A stretch of 64,000 nucleotides of DNA from SABI01 sp963678555 (GTDB lineage: Bacteria; Spirochaetota; Spirochaetia; Sphaerochaetales; Sphaerochaetaceae), in contig OY782871.2 in the NCBI GenBank assembly GCA_963678555.2, positions 62,001 to 126,000 on the forward strand, given 5' to 3'. Under the pieces are notes generated by a model. It searched no databases. It saw nothing but the letters and a program-made list of their open reading frames with translations, and was not told the origin of the DNA. Numbering within the stretch: the first letter of the stretch is position 1; each line of letters opens with the position of its first letter. A program made the translations under genes and the position numbers. Positions 17,903 to 26,986 of this stretch are shown piece after piece.

Positions 17903-18856
17903 CTATTCGTACACGTTCCCGAGAGCTCTCGGTGCCTTGGTTTTCGAGGAGAAGAAGAGGAGGAGCAATAGGGTGACAATATAGGGCAGGGTGAGTACAA
18001 GGTCGCCGTAGGAGGATGGCAGTTCAAGCTTCTGGACGAGGACATAGCCGGCACTGCGTGCGAAGCCGAACAGGATACACGCGAGGAAGGTCCTGCCGAT
18101 TTTCCAGGACCCGAAGATCAGGGCGGCGATGGCAAGGTATCCGAACCCCATATAGATATTGGGAGAGAAGGTCGTTGAGATGGAGTAGGCAAAGCTCATA
18201 CCCCCGAGACCTGCCATGGCGCCGCTGACGAGGACGGAGATGAACCGGATCCTCACTACGTTTCCACCGGCTGCCGCTACCGCGTGCGGGTTATCACCTG
18301 CGGCACGGACATGCATGCCGAAGGGGGTCTTGTAGAGGATGTAGGTCATGATTAACGCTACCACGATAGTAATCGGGACGAAGGTATACAGGTCGGTGAA
18401 GAATGCACCGAGAAGGGGGATATCCGAGAGGAGAGGTACGGTGACCCGGGGGAAGATCTCCAGGAGAAATTTGTTGGAAGGATGGCCGAACACCGTGGCA
18501 TTGATCTGGTTGGCAAGGAATGCCGTCAGGGCCACGCTGAGCATGTTGATCACCACACCGCTGATCACCTGATTCGCCTTGAATTTGATACACATCAGTG
18601 CATGAACCGCGGCAAGGAGCGATCCCCCGAGCATGGCGAATACCAGTGACAGATAGATGATCAGGACCGGGTTCCCCGGTATCATGCTGGTGAGAAGCGC
18701 AAAGCTCAGCCCTCCGGTGAAGGCTCCGAACCCCAGAAGTCCTTCAAGGGCAAGGTTGATGACCCCGCTGCCCTCACTGTAGATTCCTCCGATCGCGATG
18801 ATGAACAGAGGAATTGAGAATGCTATTCCTTCTATGATGATGCTTTCCATACTCAC
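17903..18856 (-). CDS. BMP-type nucleoside ABC importer, permease 2
   Basis: 317 residues, all membrane helices, of the branched-chain/ribose-type permease superfamily used with BMP-family binding proteins (YufQ/NupQ position). Recognisable stretches are GSGVINLALEGLLGFGAFTGG near residue 30 and VRAAGDNPHAVAAAGGNVVRIRF near residue 190, the cytoplasmic loop that contacts the ATPase. It pairs with the preceding permease as a heterodimer. Start overlaps that gene's stop by 4 bases; it ends the operon. Confidence 0.87.
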   Translation of the reverse strand: MSMESIIIEGIAFSIPLFIIAIGGIYSEGSGVINLALEGLLGFGAFTGGLSFALLTSMIPGNPVLIIYLSLVFAMLGGSLLAAVHALMCIKFKANQVISGVVINMLSVALTAFLANQINATVFGHPSNKFLLEIFPRVTVPLLSDIPLLGAFFTDLYTFVPITIVVALIMTYILYKTPFGMHVRAAGDNPHAVAAAGGNVVRIRFISVLVSGAMAGLGGMSFAYSISTTFSPNIYMGFGYLAIAALIFGSWKIGRTFLACILFGFARSAGYVLVQKLELPSSYGDLVLTLPYIVTLLLLLFFSSKTKAPRALGNVYE

Positions 18857-19980
18857 ACCTCCTCGGCTTCACGGGCGTACCGGTTTGCCAGAGCCCGGAA
18901 GAACATTCCGATTGCACTGAACAGCAGCAGGATACTGGTGATCAGTGCAGCGATCTCCCGGAGGACCTGCATTCTTGAAGACATGTAGGTCGTACCTGAG
19001 TCAAAAATCATGACAAGCAGGGAAGCGAAGAAGCTTCCGATGGCTGTGGCGTTTCCCAGAAGGGCGACCGCTATGGAATCGAAGCCGAGTGAGGGAAGTA
19101 CTCTCGGCTGGATCGATGCATTGCTTCCCAGATAGTAGGTGACCCCGGCCAGACCTGCCAGTGCACCGCTGATCAGCATCGTAGTCACCATGGTCTTGCC
19201 GACATTGATGCCCGCGTAGCTGCTCGCCCTGCTGTTGAGTCCCACCGCTTTCAGTTCGAAACCGAATCGGGTCCGGTTGATGAAGTAGCGGATCACGAAG
19301 ACGGTGACCAGAGCGAGGGGGAACACCAGGTTGATCTCCATTTTCAGATTCATGACCGGGTAGTCAAACAGTGTCAGCCGTGCATTCTGTCCGACCTCGA
19401 CAGACTGTCGGGTGATGGGATCGACATATCTGGTCTGAATGAAGAAGCTGACGACGTAGCTGATGATGTAGTTGAGCATGATCGCCACCACCACTTCGTT
19501 CATATTGAACCGGTGCCTGAGATAGCCGATCAGTGTCCCGACCATTCCTCCTGCCGCAATGCCGATCAGCAGGACCAGAGGTTTGGCGATGACGGGAGGA
19601 AGGGAAGAGTATCCGACGAGGATTGTTGCAAGAAAACCGGAGAAGACCATGATGCCCGAGACACAGATATTGAAAATCCCCCCCTTCAGTGCGATTGCAA
19701 CCGAAAGGGCTGCAAAGATCATGGGAGTCGTGTAGTTCAGCAGGCTCATGAAGTCAGTCAGCTGGCTCTTCCTGCCGGCGTACCGTGCCTTGGGGAGTAT
19801 CCCCGCACCCTGAAGGATGCTGCGGTAGGCTTCCATGGGATTCTTTCCCAGCAGTGCAAGCAGTACGGCGCCTGCGAGGAGGCTGAGAAGGATGCAGAAG
19901 AGGCTTATCCTCAGCAGCTGATGCCTGCCCGGACCGCAGCAGAGTATGAACAGGCGTTTGAATACATTAGGCTTTTTCAA
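18853..19980 (-). CDS. BMP-type nucleoside ABC importer, permease 1
   Basis: 375 residues with an N-terminal helix, the stretch LLGKNPMEAYRSILQGA typical of YufP/NupP permeases, about ten membrane segments, and the cytoplasmic loop FELKAVGLNSRASSYAGINVGKTM near residue 245. It forms the channel with the 317-residue permease. It overlaps the ATPase gene by 14 bases upstream. The same pair recurs at 41033-42085 and 40119-41033. Confidence 0.87.
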   Translation of the reverse strand: MKKPNVFKRLFILCCGPGRHQLLRISLFCILLSLLAGAVLLALLGKNPMEAYRSILQGAGILPKARYAGRKSQLTDFMSLLNYTTPMIFAALSVAIALKGGIFNICVSGIMVFSGFLATILVGYSSLPPVIAKPLVLLIGIAAGGMVGTLIGYLRHRFNMNEVVVAIMLNYIISYVVSFFIQTRYVDPITRQSVEVGQNARLTLFDYPVMNLKMEINLVFPLALVTVFVIRYFINRTRFGFELKAVGLNSRASSYAGINVGKTMVTTMLISGALAGLAGVTYYLGSNASIQPRVLPSLGFDSIAVALLGNATAIGSFFASLLVMIFDSGTTYMSSRMQVLREIAALITSILLLFSAIGMFFRALANRYAREAEEV

Positions 19981-21505
19981 CGTGGACCCCCATCATATAC
20001 TCGCCGACTTCAAGCTTCGTCATCAGCGATGCCTCCTTTACCGTCTGTACCCTCCCGTTGTAGAGGACCAGAATCGTGTCAGCAAGCTCCATAATTTCTT
20101 CAAGTTCCAATGAGATGAGCAGGATCGCCTTTCCCTGCGCTCTCAGCTCGTCAATCCTCTTGTGGATCGTTTCAATCGCACCCACATCAAGGCCCCGGGT
20201 TGGCTGCACGAAGATCAGGAGGTCAGATTCAAGGTTGATCTCCCGTGCGATGATCGCCTTCTGCTGGTTCCCCCCGCTCATATTCCGTGCGAGTGTGGCA
20301 GCCCCTGAACCGCTTCGAATGTCGAACGAGGAGATAAGCTCGTGTGCCAGGGAATCCATCTTCTTCTGCTGCAGTACTCCATGAGCATCACTGTACGGTT
20401 CCCGGTAGTACTGTTTCAGGCAGAGATTTTCGCGGAGCGTGAAGTCGAGTATCATCCCCACCGAGTGTCTGTCCTCCGGGATATAGGCGAGGCCGGCCTC
20501 TATACGCTCGCGCACCGTGCTGTCTGTGATCTCCTTTCCCTTCAGTCGTATCGATCCGTCCTTGACCGGGATCAGCCCCGCGATGGCATCCGCTATGTCG
20601 ACCTGACCGTTGCCTGCAACTCCTGCGATGGCCAGGACCTCTCCCCTGTGGAGGGAGAACCCTACCGAATCGACCGTGCGTACGTGATCAGGGGTCTCGA
20701 CGGTGAGGCCCTCCACTCTCAGCACCTCTTCTCCCTGAGTATGCTCTGTCGTTTCGAGGGTTAAGGAGACCTCACGCCCGACCATCAGCGCGCTCATCTG
20801 CCGGGTTGAGGTGGAGGCAACGTCAAGGACACCGGCCAGTGTCCCTTTGCAGAGGATCGCACAGCGATCGGCTATCTTCTTGATCTCATCCAGCTTGTGG
20901 GTGATGAGGATGATGGTCTTTCCGCTATCTCTGAGGGTGTTGATGATACCGAGAAGCGAGTCAATCTCCTGTGGGGTCAGGACTGCAGTCGGCTCATCAA
21001 AGATAAGAATATCCGCATTCCTGTAGAGCATTTTAAGAATCTCAACACGCTGGCGCGTTGAGACGGGGAGGTCTTCGATGATATCTTCAGGGTCTACTTC
21101 GAGCTTGTAGTGTCTGGAGAGCTCCCGTACCTTCTGGTGTGCACCCTGCATGTCCACATAGGGAAGGAGGCCGAGGTAGCGCTTTCTGGGCTCTGATCCC
21201 ATGATGATGTTCTCTGCAATACTCTGATTTTCCACCAGCATGAAGTGCTGGTGCACCATGCCGATGTTCAGGTCATTTGCAACAAGAGGACTGGAGATAT
21301 GCTCCTTTTTCCCCCGTATCAGGATCTCTCCCTCATCTGGCCTCTGCATGCCGAAGAGCATGCTCATCAGTGTAGACTTGCCTGCACCGTTCTCCCCGAG
21401 TATCGTCAGGATCTCCCCCTCTCTGATGGCCAGAGAAATGTCATTGTTCGCGATGATCCCCGGAAAACGTTTGGTAACGCCTCTGAATTCAACCACGGTG
21501 TCCAC
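19967..21505 (-). CDS. BMP-type nucleoside ABC importer, double ATP-binding protein
   Basis: 512 residues with two ABC domains, as in RbsA/YufO. First domain: GENGAGKSTLMSMLFG near residue 38, VHQHFMLVENQSIAENI, Walker B ILIFDEPTAVLTPQEID, H-loop ITHKLDEI. Second domain: LAIAGVAGNGQVDIADAI in place of a full Walker A, signature MSGGNQQKAIIAREI and LLIFVQPTRGLDVGAIE, where the Walker B Asp-Glu reads Val-Gln. The second site is therefore probably weak or inactive, as is usual for this family. It energises uptake by the two permeases that follow. Confidence 0.9.
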   Translation of the reverse strand: MDTVVEFRGVTKRFPGIIANNDISLAIREGEILTILGENGAGKSTLMSMLFGMQRPDEGEILIRGKKEHISSPLVANDLNIGMVHQHFMLVENQSIAENIIMGSEPRKRYLGLLPYVDMQGAHQKVRELSRHYKLEVDPEDIIEDLPVSTRQRVEILKMLYRNADILIFDEPTAVLTPQEIDSLLGIINTLRDSGKTIILITHKLDEIKKIADRCAILCKGTLAGVLDVASTSTRQMSALMVGREVSLTLETTEHTQGEEVLRVEGLTVETPDHVRTVDSVGFSLHRGEVLAIAGVAGNGQVDIADAIAGLIPVKDGSIRLKGKEITDSTVRERIEAGLAYIPEDRHSVGMILDFTLRENLCLKQYYREPYSDAHGVLQQKKMDSLAHELISSFDIRSGSGAATLARNMSGGNQQKAIIAREINLESDLLIFVQPTRGLDVGAIETIHKRIDELRAQGKAILLISLELEEIMELADTILVLYNGRVQTVKEASLMTKLEVGEYMMGVHVEKA

Positions 21506-21519
21506 GGTAACCTCCCCAT

Positions 21520-21556
21520 AAAAAAGGTACTGGACCTGAACAGATACCAGTACCTT
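21520..21556 (-). terminator. Hairpin with T-run between bmp and its ATPase gene
   Basis: On the minus strand AAGGTACTGG, a 13-base loop and CCAGTACCTT are followed directly by further Ts, giving an ideal intrinsic terminator shape. Placed 13 bases after the binding-protein stop and before the ATPase gene, it should act as a partial terminator that gives more binding protein than transporter. Confidence 0.7.
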
Positions 21557-21568
21557 GTACGTCCAGAA

Positions 21569-22690
21569 TCAGTGTACCTGGAATCCTTCAGGAGTGAATC
21601 CCCCGAAGTTCGAGGCAGGAACAAGCGTGCCGTCCTGAACCAGGCTGTAGGCCTCGTCGAGTGTATCCACAGTGGACGGGGTGAGCTGCTGGCGGCCGCT
21701 GGCTTTCACGAATCCGGTTGAATCAGTGTCTGCCTTCAGAAGCACGTTTGCTCCCTCGAAGGTTCCGTCCTGGATGCTGGTGAGGGCGCGATGGACATTC
21801 AGACTCATCACCTTCAGTACACTGGTGAGGATGATGTTATCACTGCCGACCTTACCGTCATCCCACTGGTCGACATCGCAGCCGATGACCTGAAGGTCGC
21901 CGCTGCTCTCTTTTGCGGCGGTGAAGACACCATTTCCGCTGGCTCCTGCAGCTACGAAGATGACGTCAACGCCCTGAGCGGCCAACTGCTGTCCGATCAT
22001 CTTTCCTGTCGCCTCATCGGCAAACGAACCAACATAGTTACCACCGACATTCGCACCGGTCACATCGGTACCCGACTGTGAGGCAAGCTCTACAAGCTCT
22101 ACATCGGTCCCCAGTTTCTCATTGGCATAGATCACTCCGCTCTCAAACCCGTACTGATAGTTCACGTTTGAAGGGTAGGCTACGCCGTTGACCACTGCAA
22201 CCTTATCTGTTTCTGTCTCGAGTGCAGCCGCCACGCCTGCAAAGAACCCGCTTTCCTGTTCGGCAAACATCATCGCATAGACATTGGGCAGTTCCACCGT
22301 GTTTCCTGAGGCGTCGGTAGGATAGGTGTCGACCAGGATGAATCTGGTCTCGGGGTTTTCCTTCGCCAACTCTCCGATACCGGCAAACTGAAATCCTGTA
22401 CACACCAGCACATCATACTCGGCAACAACGTCTGCCGCTGTCTTCAGGGCAGCTGCAACATCTCCGCTGGGTTCACGGATTGCCGTGACCTGAGCCTCAG
22501 GGTGCTCCTCGATGAACGCGAGGATCCCGTTGTAGTTATCCTGATTGAACGATCCGTCATCCACTCCGCTCGGGGTGGTGATGATGGCGATGTTCAGTCC
22601 GGCTTCCTGAGCTGTCTGCTCCTTTGATCCTGCAGCAAACAGCATTCCCACGATCAGTACCAGTACGATACTCACAACCAGTTTTTTCAT
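21569..22690 (-). CDS. BMP-family (nucleoside-type) substrate-binding protein
   Basis: 373 residues. Signal segment MKKLVVSIVLVLIVGMLFAAGSKE, with no lipobox Cys. The mature part has the BMP/Med pattern: NIAIITTPSGVDDGSFNQDNYNGI, VCTGFQFAGIGELAKENPETRFILVD, MFAEQESGFFAGVAA and VIFVAAGASGNGVFTAAKE. BMP proteins with YufOPQ-type transporters bind purine nucleosides. Its operon also encodes MTA phosphorylase and MTR-1-P isomerase, so methylthioadenosine, methylthioribose or a related nucleoside is the likely ligand; this is an inference. AAGGAGAAAG precedes the ATG. Confidence 0.88.
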   Translation of the reverse strand: MKKLVVSIVLVLIVGMLFAAGSKEQTAQEAGLNIAIITTPSGVDDGSFNQDNYNGILAFIEEHPEAQVTAIREPSGDVAAALKTAADVVAEYDVLVCTGFQFAGIGELAKENPETRFILVDTYPTDASGNTVELPNVYAMMFAEQESGFFAGVAAALETETDKVAVVNGVAYPSNVNYQYGFESGVIYANEKLGTDVELVELASQSGTDVTGANVGGNYVGSFADEATGKMIGQQLAAQGVDVIFVAAGASGNGVFTAAKESSGDLQVIGCDVDQWDDGKVGSDNIILTSVLKVMSLNVHRALTSIQDGTFEGANVLLKADTDSTGFVKASGRQQLTPSTVDTLDEAYSLVQDGTLVPASNFGGFTPEGFQVH

Positions 22691-22749
22691 ATCTTTCTCC
22701 TTTTTCGTATGTGTTATTCATCATGTCTCATGATGATTGGTATTCTCTC

Positions 22750-23817
22750 TCAGGATAGACTCAGATGCCTTCTGACCTTTTCAGCATCGGGTGACTCGAT
22801 GATCCCGTTCTCCGTGATGATGCCCGTGATGAGAGCGGCATCGGTTACATCAAAGGCAGGATTGTAGACGTGGGCATCCTTCGGTCCCGTCTGTCTTCCG
22901 AAGCCGTGTATCACCTCTTCTCCATCGCGCAGCTCGATCTCAATGTCACTGCCGGTCGCAGTCGAAAGGTCAAAGGTGGATGTCGGCGCGGCTACATAAA
23001 ACGGGATGTGGTAATACTGTGCCAGTATGGCAACACCGCTGGTGCCGATCTTGTTGGCCGTATCGCCGTTTGCCGCTATACGGTCAGCTCCGACAATAAC
23101 AGCCTCTATTTTCCTCTCCTTCATGACCAATGACACCATACTATCACAGAGTACTGTGACATCAAGGCCTCCCTTTGCAAGTTCATAGGCCGTGAGACGG
23201 CTCCCCTGCAGCAGAGGTCTTGTCTCATTCGAGTAGACCTTGAACCGGTATCCCTGTTCATGGCCCAGATACAGAGGGGCCAGAGCGGTACCGTATCCGC
23301 TGGTAGCCAGTCCTCCGGCATTGCAGTGAGTCATGATTCCCCACTCTTTTTTCTCCTTGAAGAGCGATAACCCGTGTTCTCCGATGGCTATCCCCATGGC
23401 CTGGTCTTCCGTGAAGATCAGGTTGCTTTCCTGAAGCAGTGCTTCGAGCAGGTCCTCCCGGGTGATTCCCGGTGTACTCAGCTTCGTTTTGAACGTCCGT
23501 TCCATGCGGTCCAGGGCCCAGAACAGATTGACCGCAGTGGGTCGACTTGAAGCGAAATACGTTTTCAGGGCCTTCATATCCTGTTCCATGCTCTCCAGGG
23601 TAGGGTAACGGCCACGGGAGAGGCACACATAGATACCGTATGCGGCTGCTATGCCGATTGCCGGCGCCCCGCGTACACGTAACTTCTTGATTGCTTCGAA
23701 TATCTCCTCTCTCGTATCGAGATAGAGGAATACCTCTTCGGTCGGCAGCTTTGTCTGATCAAGCAGTACAAGCTTATCCGGGTTCTGCTGGAGGCGGACG
23801 GGTAGAATTGTCGGCAT
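22750..23817 (-). CDS. mtnA: Methylthioribose-1-phosphate isomerase
   Basis: 355 residues from the ATG at 23817, which has AGGAG seven bases upstream. The enzyme converts 5-methylthioribose 1-phosphate to methylthioribulose 1-phosphate in methionine salvage. Family marks: LRVRGAPAIGIAAAYG, THCNAGGLATSGYGTAL with the catalytic Cys, NETRPLLQGSRLTAYEL, and GADRIAANGDTANKIGT with the catalytic Asp. Ribose-1,5-bisphosphate isomerase is a relative, but the Cys/Asp context here is that of MtnA. It lies directly after mtnP, which makes its substrate. No later methionine-salvage genes are in the window, so it may feed the DHAP-type shunt. Confidence 0.92.
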   Translation of the reverse strand: MPTILPVRLQQNPDKLVLLDQTKLPTEEVFLYLDTREEIFEAIKKLRVRGAPAIGIAAAYGIYVCLSRGRYPTLESMEQDMKALKTYFASSRPTAVNLFWALDRMERTFKTKLSTPGITREDLLEALLQESNLIFTEDQAMGIAIGEHGLSLFKEKKEWGIMTHCNAGGLATSGYGTALAPLYLGHEQGYRFKVYSNETRPLLQGSRLTAYELAKGGLDVTVLCDSMVSLVMKERKIEAVIVGADRIAANGDTANKIGTSGVAILAQYYHIPFYVAAPTSTFDLSTATGSDIEIELRDGEEVIHGFGRQTGPKDAHVYNPAFDVTDAALITGIITENGIIESPDAEKVRRHLSLS

Positions 23818-23831
23818 ACTATACTCCTGTT

Positions 23832-24614
23832 TTATAGATGTAGGACTGCCCTTGTGCAGTCGCACGTGTTCTGAGTCAATGGTCTGGAAGCAAACACACT
23901 GGTGATAACCTTGAGGGCAGCATGTTTGGCTTCCGAAACGTTCTTTCCGTGGTCTATCTCTGCCAGGTTCTCATGCTGTATGCCAGAGGCCATATTGGAG
24001 ATAAGACCTATAGCGGAATAGCACATCCCGAGCTCCTTGGCCAGGTACATTTCGGGAAGACCAGTCATCCCTACCAGCGTGCCGCCGAGTGAGCGGAACA
24101 TGGCTATCTCTGCCTTTCCTTCAAAGCGGGGACCTTCACTACAAACGTACACTCCCTTCTCATGGATCGGTACTCCAGTCTCCTGCGCCGTCTGTATGAA
24201 CAGGGAACGAAGGTTCCTGCAGTAGGGATCACTCATATCGACATGGGCAACAGTATTGTCACTCCCGTCGAAGAACGTTCCTGTGCGCGAGGAGGTGAAA
24301 TCGAGGAAGTCTTCAATAACAACGATCGAGCCTTCCTGGACCTCTGGATCCATGGAACCGCTGGTGAGCAGGGCATAGATAAAGGAAACCCCCTCCTGCT
24401 GGAGTGCTTTCATCTGTGCTCTGTAGTTGATGGCATGAGGGGGTACGGTGTGTCCTCGTCCGTGGCGGGGAAGAAAGAGCATCTCCTCCCCTCCATGGTT
24501 GAACCGATAGGTCTCAACACCTCCGTAGGGTGTTTCAACCTGAAATGGTCCCGAGAGCTCAGCAAGAGATTCAACCCCTGTTCCTCCGATGATGGCTTTC
24601 TTACACTGATGCAT
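23832..24614 (-). CDS. mtnP: 5'-Methylthioadenosine phosphorylase family protein
   Basis: 260 residues. It should split methylthioadenosine (or methylthioinosine) with phosphate to the base and methylthioribose 1-phosphate. Visible: AIIGGTGVESL at the N-terminus, PRHGRGHTVPPHAINYRAQMKAL as the phosphate site, GVYVCSEGPRFEGKAEIAMFRSLGGTLVGMTGLPEMYLAKELGMCYSAIGLISNMASG as spread over residues 150-210. The purine-selecting loop was not assigned, so adenosine versus inosine type is open. It is 14 bases upstream of mtnA and 10 downstream of the DeoR gene. Confidence 0.88.
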   Translation of the reverse strand: MHQCKKAIIGGTGVESLAELSGPFQVETPYGGVETYRFNHGGEEMLFLPRHGRGHTVPPHAINYRAQMKALQQEGVSFIYALLTSGSMDPEVQEGSIVVIEDFLDFTSSRTGTFFDGSDNTVAHVDMSDPYCRNLRSLFIQTAQETGVPIHEKGVYVCSEGPRFEGKAEIAMFRSLGGTLVGMTGLPEMYLAKELGMCYSAIGLISNMASGIQHENLAEIDHGKNVSEAKHAALKVITSVFASRPLTQNTCDCTRAVLHL

Positions 24615-24624
24615 GATACGTCCT

Positions 24625-25374
24625 TTACAGATCCGATGGCTGTGCGATGATAAGGTTCTTCAACTCCGAGGGGTCGACGGCGGCGTTCTCTGTGGTGATG
24701 ACCTGATCAAAATCATCAATCTCTGCAAATACATGATGACTGAATGCGGAGAACTTGGTGGAGTCTGCAATCAGTATACGCCTTTTTGCCCGTTGGAGAA
24801 CCAGTCGATTGATGACCGAAACATCATGATCAAACGAGGCGATCCCCTGTTTCGACACAGCGCTCGCTCCGATGATACAGGTGCTGAAGTTCATCGTTCT
24901 GATCTTCTCGTACACCTCGGGACCGTGGGTTATCCCATAGCTGTGATCGAGCACTCCGCCGATCACGATCGTCTTGATACCGTGTTCCAGCAACTTGGGA
25001 AGGTGGAATATTCCGTTCGTCACCACGGTGATCTGTTTTCCCGCAAGGAAGGGGATGAGGTAGTCCTCTGTCGATCCGGGGCCAAGGTATACGAACTCGT
25101 TATTCTCGAGCTCTCGTGCAGCCCTGCTGCAGATCAGATACTTCTCTTCCGCGTTCACTTCGAGTCTGGCGACCACAGAGTGTTCAGCCTCTTCATTGAG
25201 TCTGACCCCGCCGCCGTTCAGCAGGATGATCTTGCCCTCTTCCTCAAGTTTCTTGAGGTCACGACGGACAGTCGGGAGAGATACTCCGGTCAATTCCAGG
25301 ATATCTTCGATGTAGGCGATCTGTTTCATTCTGATGAAGGAATAGATCTGGTTCTGACGAACATAGGGAATCAT
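24625..25374 (-). CDS. DeoR-family transcriptional regulator
   Basis: 249 residues from the ATG at 25374, with GGAG eight bases upstream; a TTG at 25398 is possible. N-terminal winged helix: IRMKQIAYIEDILELTGVSLPTVRRDLKKLEEEGKIILLNGGG, the normal DeoR DNA-binding text. The C-terminal part is the sugar-phosphate sensor of the family (YLGPGSTEDYLIPFLAGKQITVVTNG, then ADSTKFSAFSHHVF). As first gene of the mtnP-mtnA-bmp-ABC run, it most likely represses that operon and is released by a phosphorylated pentose such as methylthioribose 1-phosphate; the ligand is inferred. Confidence 0.88.
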   Translation of the reverse strand: MIPYVRQNQIYSFIRMKQIAYIEDILELTGVSLPTVRRDLKKLEEEGKIILLNGGGVRLNEEAEHSVVARLEVNAEEKYLICSRAARELENNEFVYLGPGSTEDYLIPFLAGKQITVVTNGIFHLPKLLEHGIKTIVIGGVLDHSYGITHGPEVYEKIRTMNFSTCIIGASAVSKQGIASFDHDVSVINRLVLQRAKRRILIADSTKFSAFSHHVFAEIDDFDQVITTENAAVDPSELKNLIIAQPSDL

Positions 25375-25417
25375 ATCAGGTGCTCCGTAGGGAATCAAAG
25401 ATGACGAATGCCTTGTT

Positions 25418-25452
25418 CCAAAGGGGCAGCCGTACGATGGCCGCTCCTTTGG
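25418..25452 (-). terminator. Hairpin after the exported-protein gene
   Basis: Arms CCAAAGG (25418-25424) and CCTTTGG (25446-25452), continued inward by further pairs to GCC/GGC, close a seven-base loop. It lies 12 bases past the stop of the unknown exported protein and before the DeoR gene. There is no T-run, so termination strength is uncertain. Confidence 0.5.
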
Positions 25453-25463
25453 TGAACGGGCCC

Positions 25464-26708
25464 TTACTGGTAATCAGAGCCGGTCAGATAGCGGTAGAAG
25501 GCATTGTTGACGAACAGCGGTCTTTCCTGTACGTTCAGTCCGCTGAGATCCTCCAGCGTGGTTATCAGGTTCTCCTTTGAATCGATCAGTGAGAAGGGGT
25601 GGATAGAGTATCCGTCTTCCATAAGGACACAGTCCACGATCTCCCTGTACGCCTGTGCATCGGCATTGAAGGTCGTGCTGTACAGGGGCTGCCACCAGGA
25701 GCCGCTCAGGAGGGCTACATTGCTGTCCTCGGCCTGATTTTCATCATTCTTCTTTGCGTAGGTATTGATGATGTGGTCGAACCTGAGAAGGTCTTCTTCC
25801 TTTTCAAACTCGAACTTCGCATCATACTCCACCGCATAGGCAAGATAGAAATCTTCACTGTTCTCAAGGACCATGTAGTAGGGACTGGGCTCGGGTACAG
25901 GACCCCAGTCGAGCAGGTACTCGTAGATTGAGACCTTCGGTTCGATCTGCAGTTTTGCATTCATTCCTTCACTTGCAAGGAGGACAACCAGCTGTTTCAG
26001 ATGGGTTTCGTCACTGTGTCCATACTGGATGGTCCGTGAGGGGAGGAACTGTGCATCGTCGATATCCTTTTTCAGGTTGTAGCCCGTGGAGGCTCTCCTC
26101 TGGACAGCCTCAGCACCGATCTCATCCAGGTTGTTGTCGGAGAAGAGGGTGTAGCCGTCAAAGGAGTTTGATATCCGCATGAGGATATCAGGGTCCTGAA
26201 TGGTTCCCGTGTAGTTTCTGCTTACCCCGTTGGCGTTAGCGATGCTCATCAGCAGATTCGAGGCTGTTGATGCGGAAAGCCGTTGGTCACTCATGATCTG
26301 TGTGGCGGCAGAGGCAGGAAGCAGTGATGCATCCAGGGCACATGCCAGGTACTGAGCGACATCTGAGGGGACTTCGCTGGAGATGCCGTGAAAGGCCAGG
26401 CGCTGTGCGGCCTTCTCCGGCGAGTAGGTCAGGGCCAGTTCAGTTAGGGACGCGGCATCGACAAGTGCTTCAAAGATATCCTCCTGATCCCGGATCTCGG
26501 CAGGATCCTCGACGATCTGCGTGAGTGCCCGCGAGAATGCTGCAGCATCCACGGTATCAGAGGGGAAGGTGATGTCGAAATAGTGGTCAAGGTATTCAGC
26601 ATTGCTCTGGTCGGCAAACTGCTTCTCTACCTGGTTCTCACTGACTCCTGCACTGAAGAGTACGGCTGTCACACACAGGATAGCTACAATTGCTCGTGTT
26701 TTTTTCAT
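25464..26708 (-). CDS. Exported protein of unknown function
   Basis: 414 residues from the ATG at 26708, which has AAGGAG six bases upstream. A signal segment MKKTRAIVAILCVTAVLFSAG precedes SENQVEKQF. I do not recognise the rest. Residues 40-150 look helical (AFSRALTQIVEDPAEIRD, LTELALTYSPEKAAQRLAF), the centre is polar, and there is a Trp-Trp pair in SGSWWQPLYS near residue 355. It is monocistronic or first before the DeoR operon, and divergent from the AfuA-like importer. Confidence 0.55.
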   Translation of the reverse strand: MKKTRAIVAILCVTAVLFSAGVSENQVEKQFADQSNAEYLDHYFDITFPSDTVDAAAFSRALTQIVEDPAEIRDQEDIFEALVDAASLTELALTYSPEKAAQRLAFHGISSEVPSDVAQYLACALDASLLPASAATQIMSDQRLSASTASNLLMSIANANGVSRNYTGTIQDPDILMRISNSFDGYTLFSDNNLDEIGAEAVQRRASTGYNLKKDIDDAQFLPSRTIQYGHSDETHLKQLVVLLASEGMNAKLQIEPKVSIYEYLLDWGPVPEPSPYYMVLENSEDFYLAYAVEYDAKFEFEKEEDLLRFDHIINTYAKKNDENQAEDSNVALLSGSWWQPLYSTTFNADAQAYREIVDCVLMEDGYSIHPFSLIDSKENLITTLEDLSGLNVQERPLFVNNAFYRYLTGSDYQ

Positions 26709-26986
26709 AGATGGCTCCTTTCTGGGATATGAGGATGCATGCATACTCAGAGGATATCACCGAAGTAGAGATATGTCGAGAAAAATCATAAAATGATTTA
26801 TTATGAATTTTTTCTTACTTTCAGTTTCACGTGCACTGATGGCAGAGATCGTGCACCGGTGGTTCCGTGTTCCGGCTCACCCTGCCGATTATCCGGCTCG
26901 GATGCTGTATAACCCCGTTCGTACGATTTCGTTTTTCATGGTATGTCTATACGGGTACACTACAGCATCATTACACAGGAGGTAGT

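Noticed and set aside
26840..26855. TGGCAGAGATCGTGCA as a second sigma-54 promoter before the AfuA-like operon
   Set aside because: GG/GC spacing is right but three consensus bases fail, and the operon's regulator is of the LytTR type, not a sigma-54 activator.
26905..26945. Possible LytTR repeat pair (CCCGTTCGT, TTTCGTTTT)
   Set aside because: Centre spacing of about 14 bases does not fit the usual spacing of LytTR repeats.
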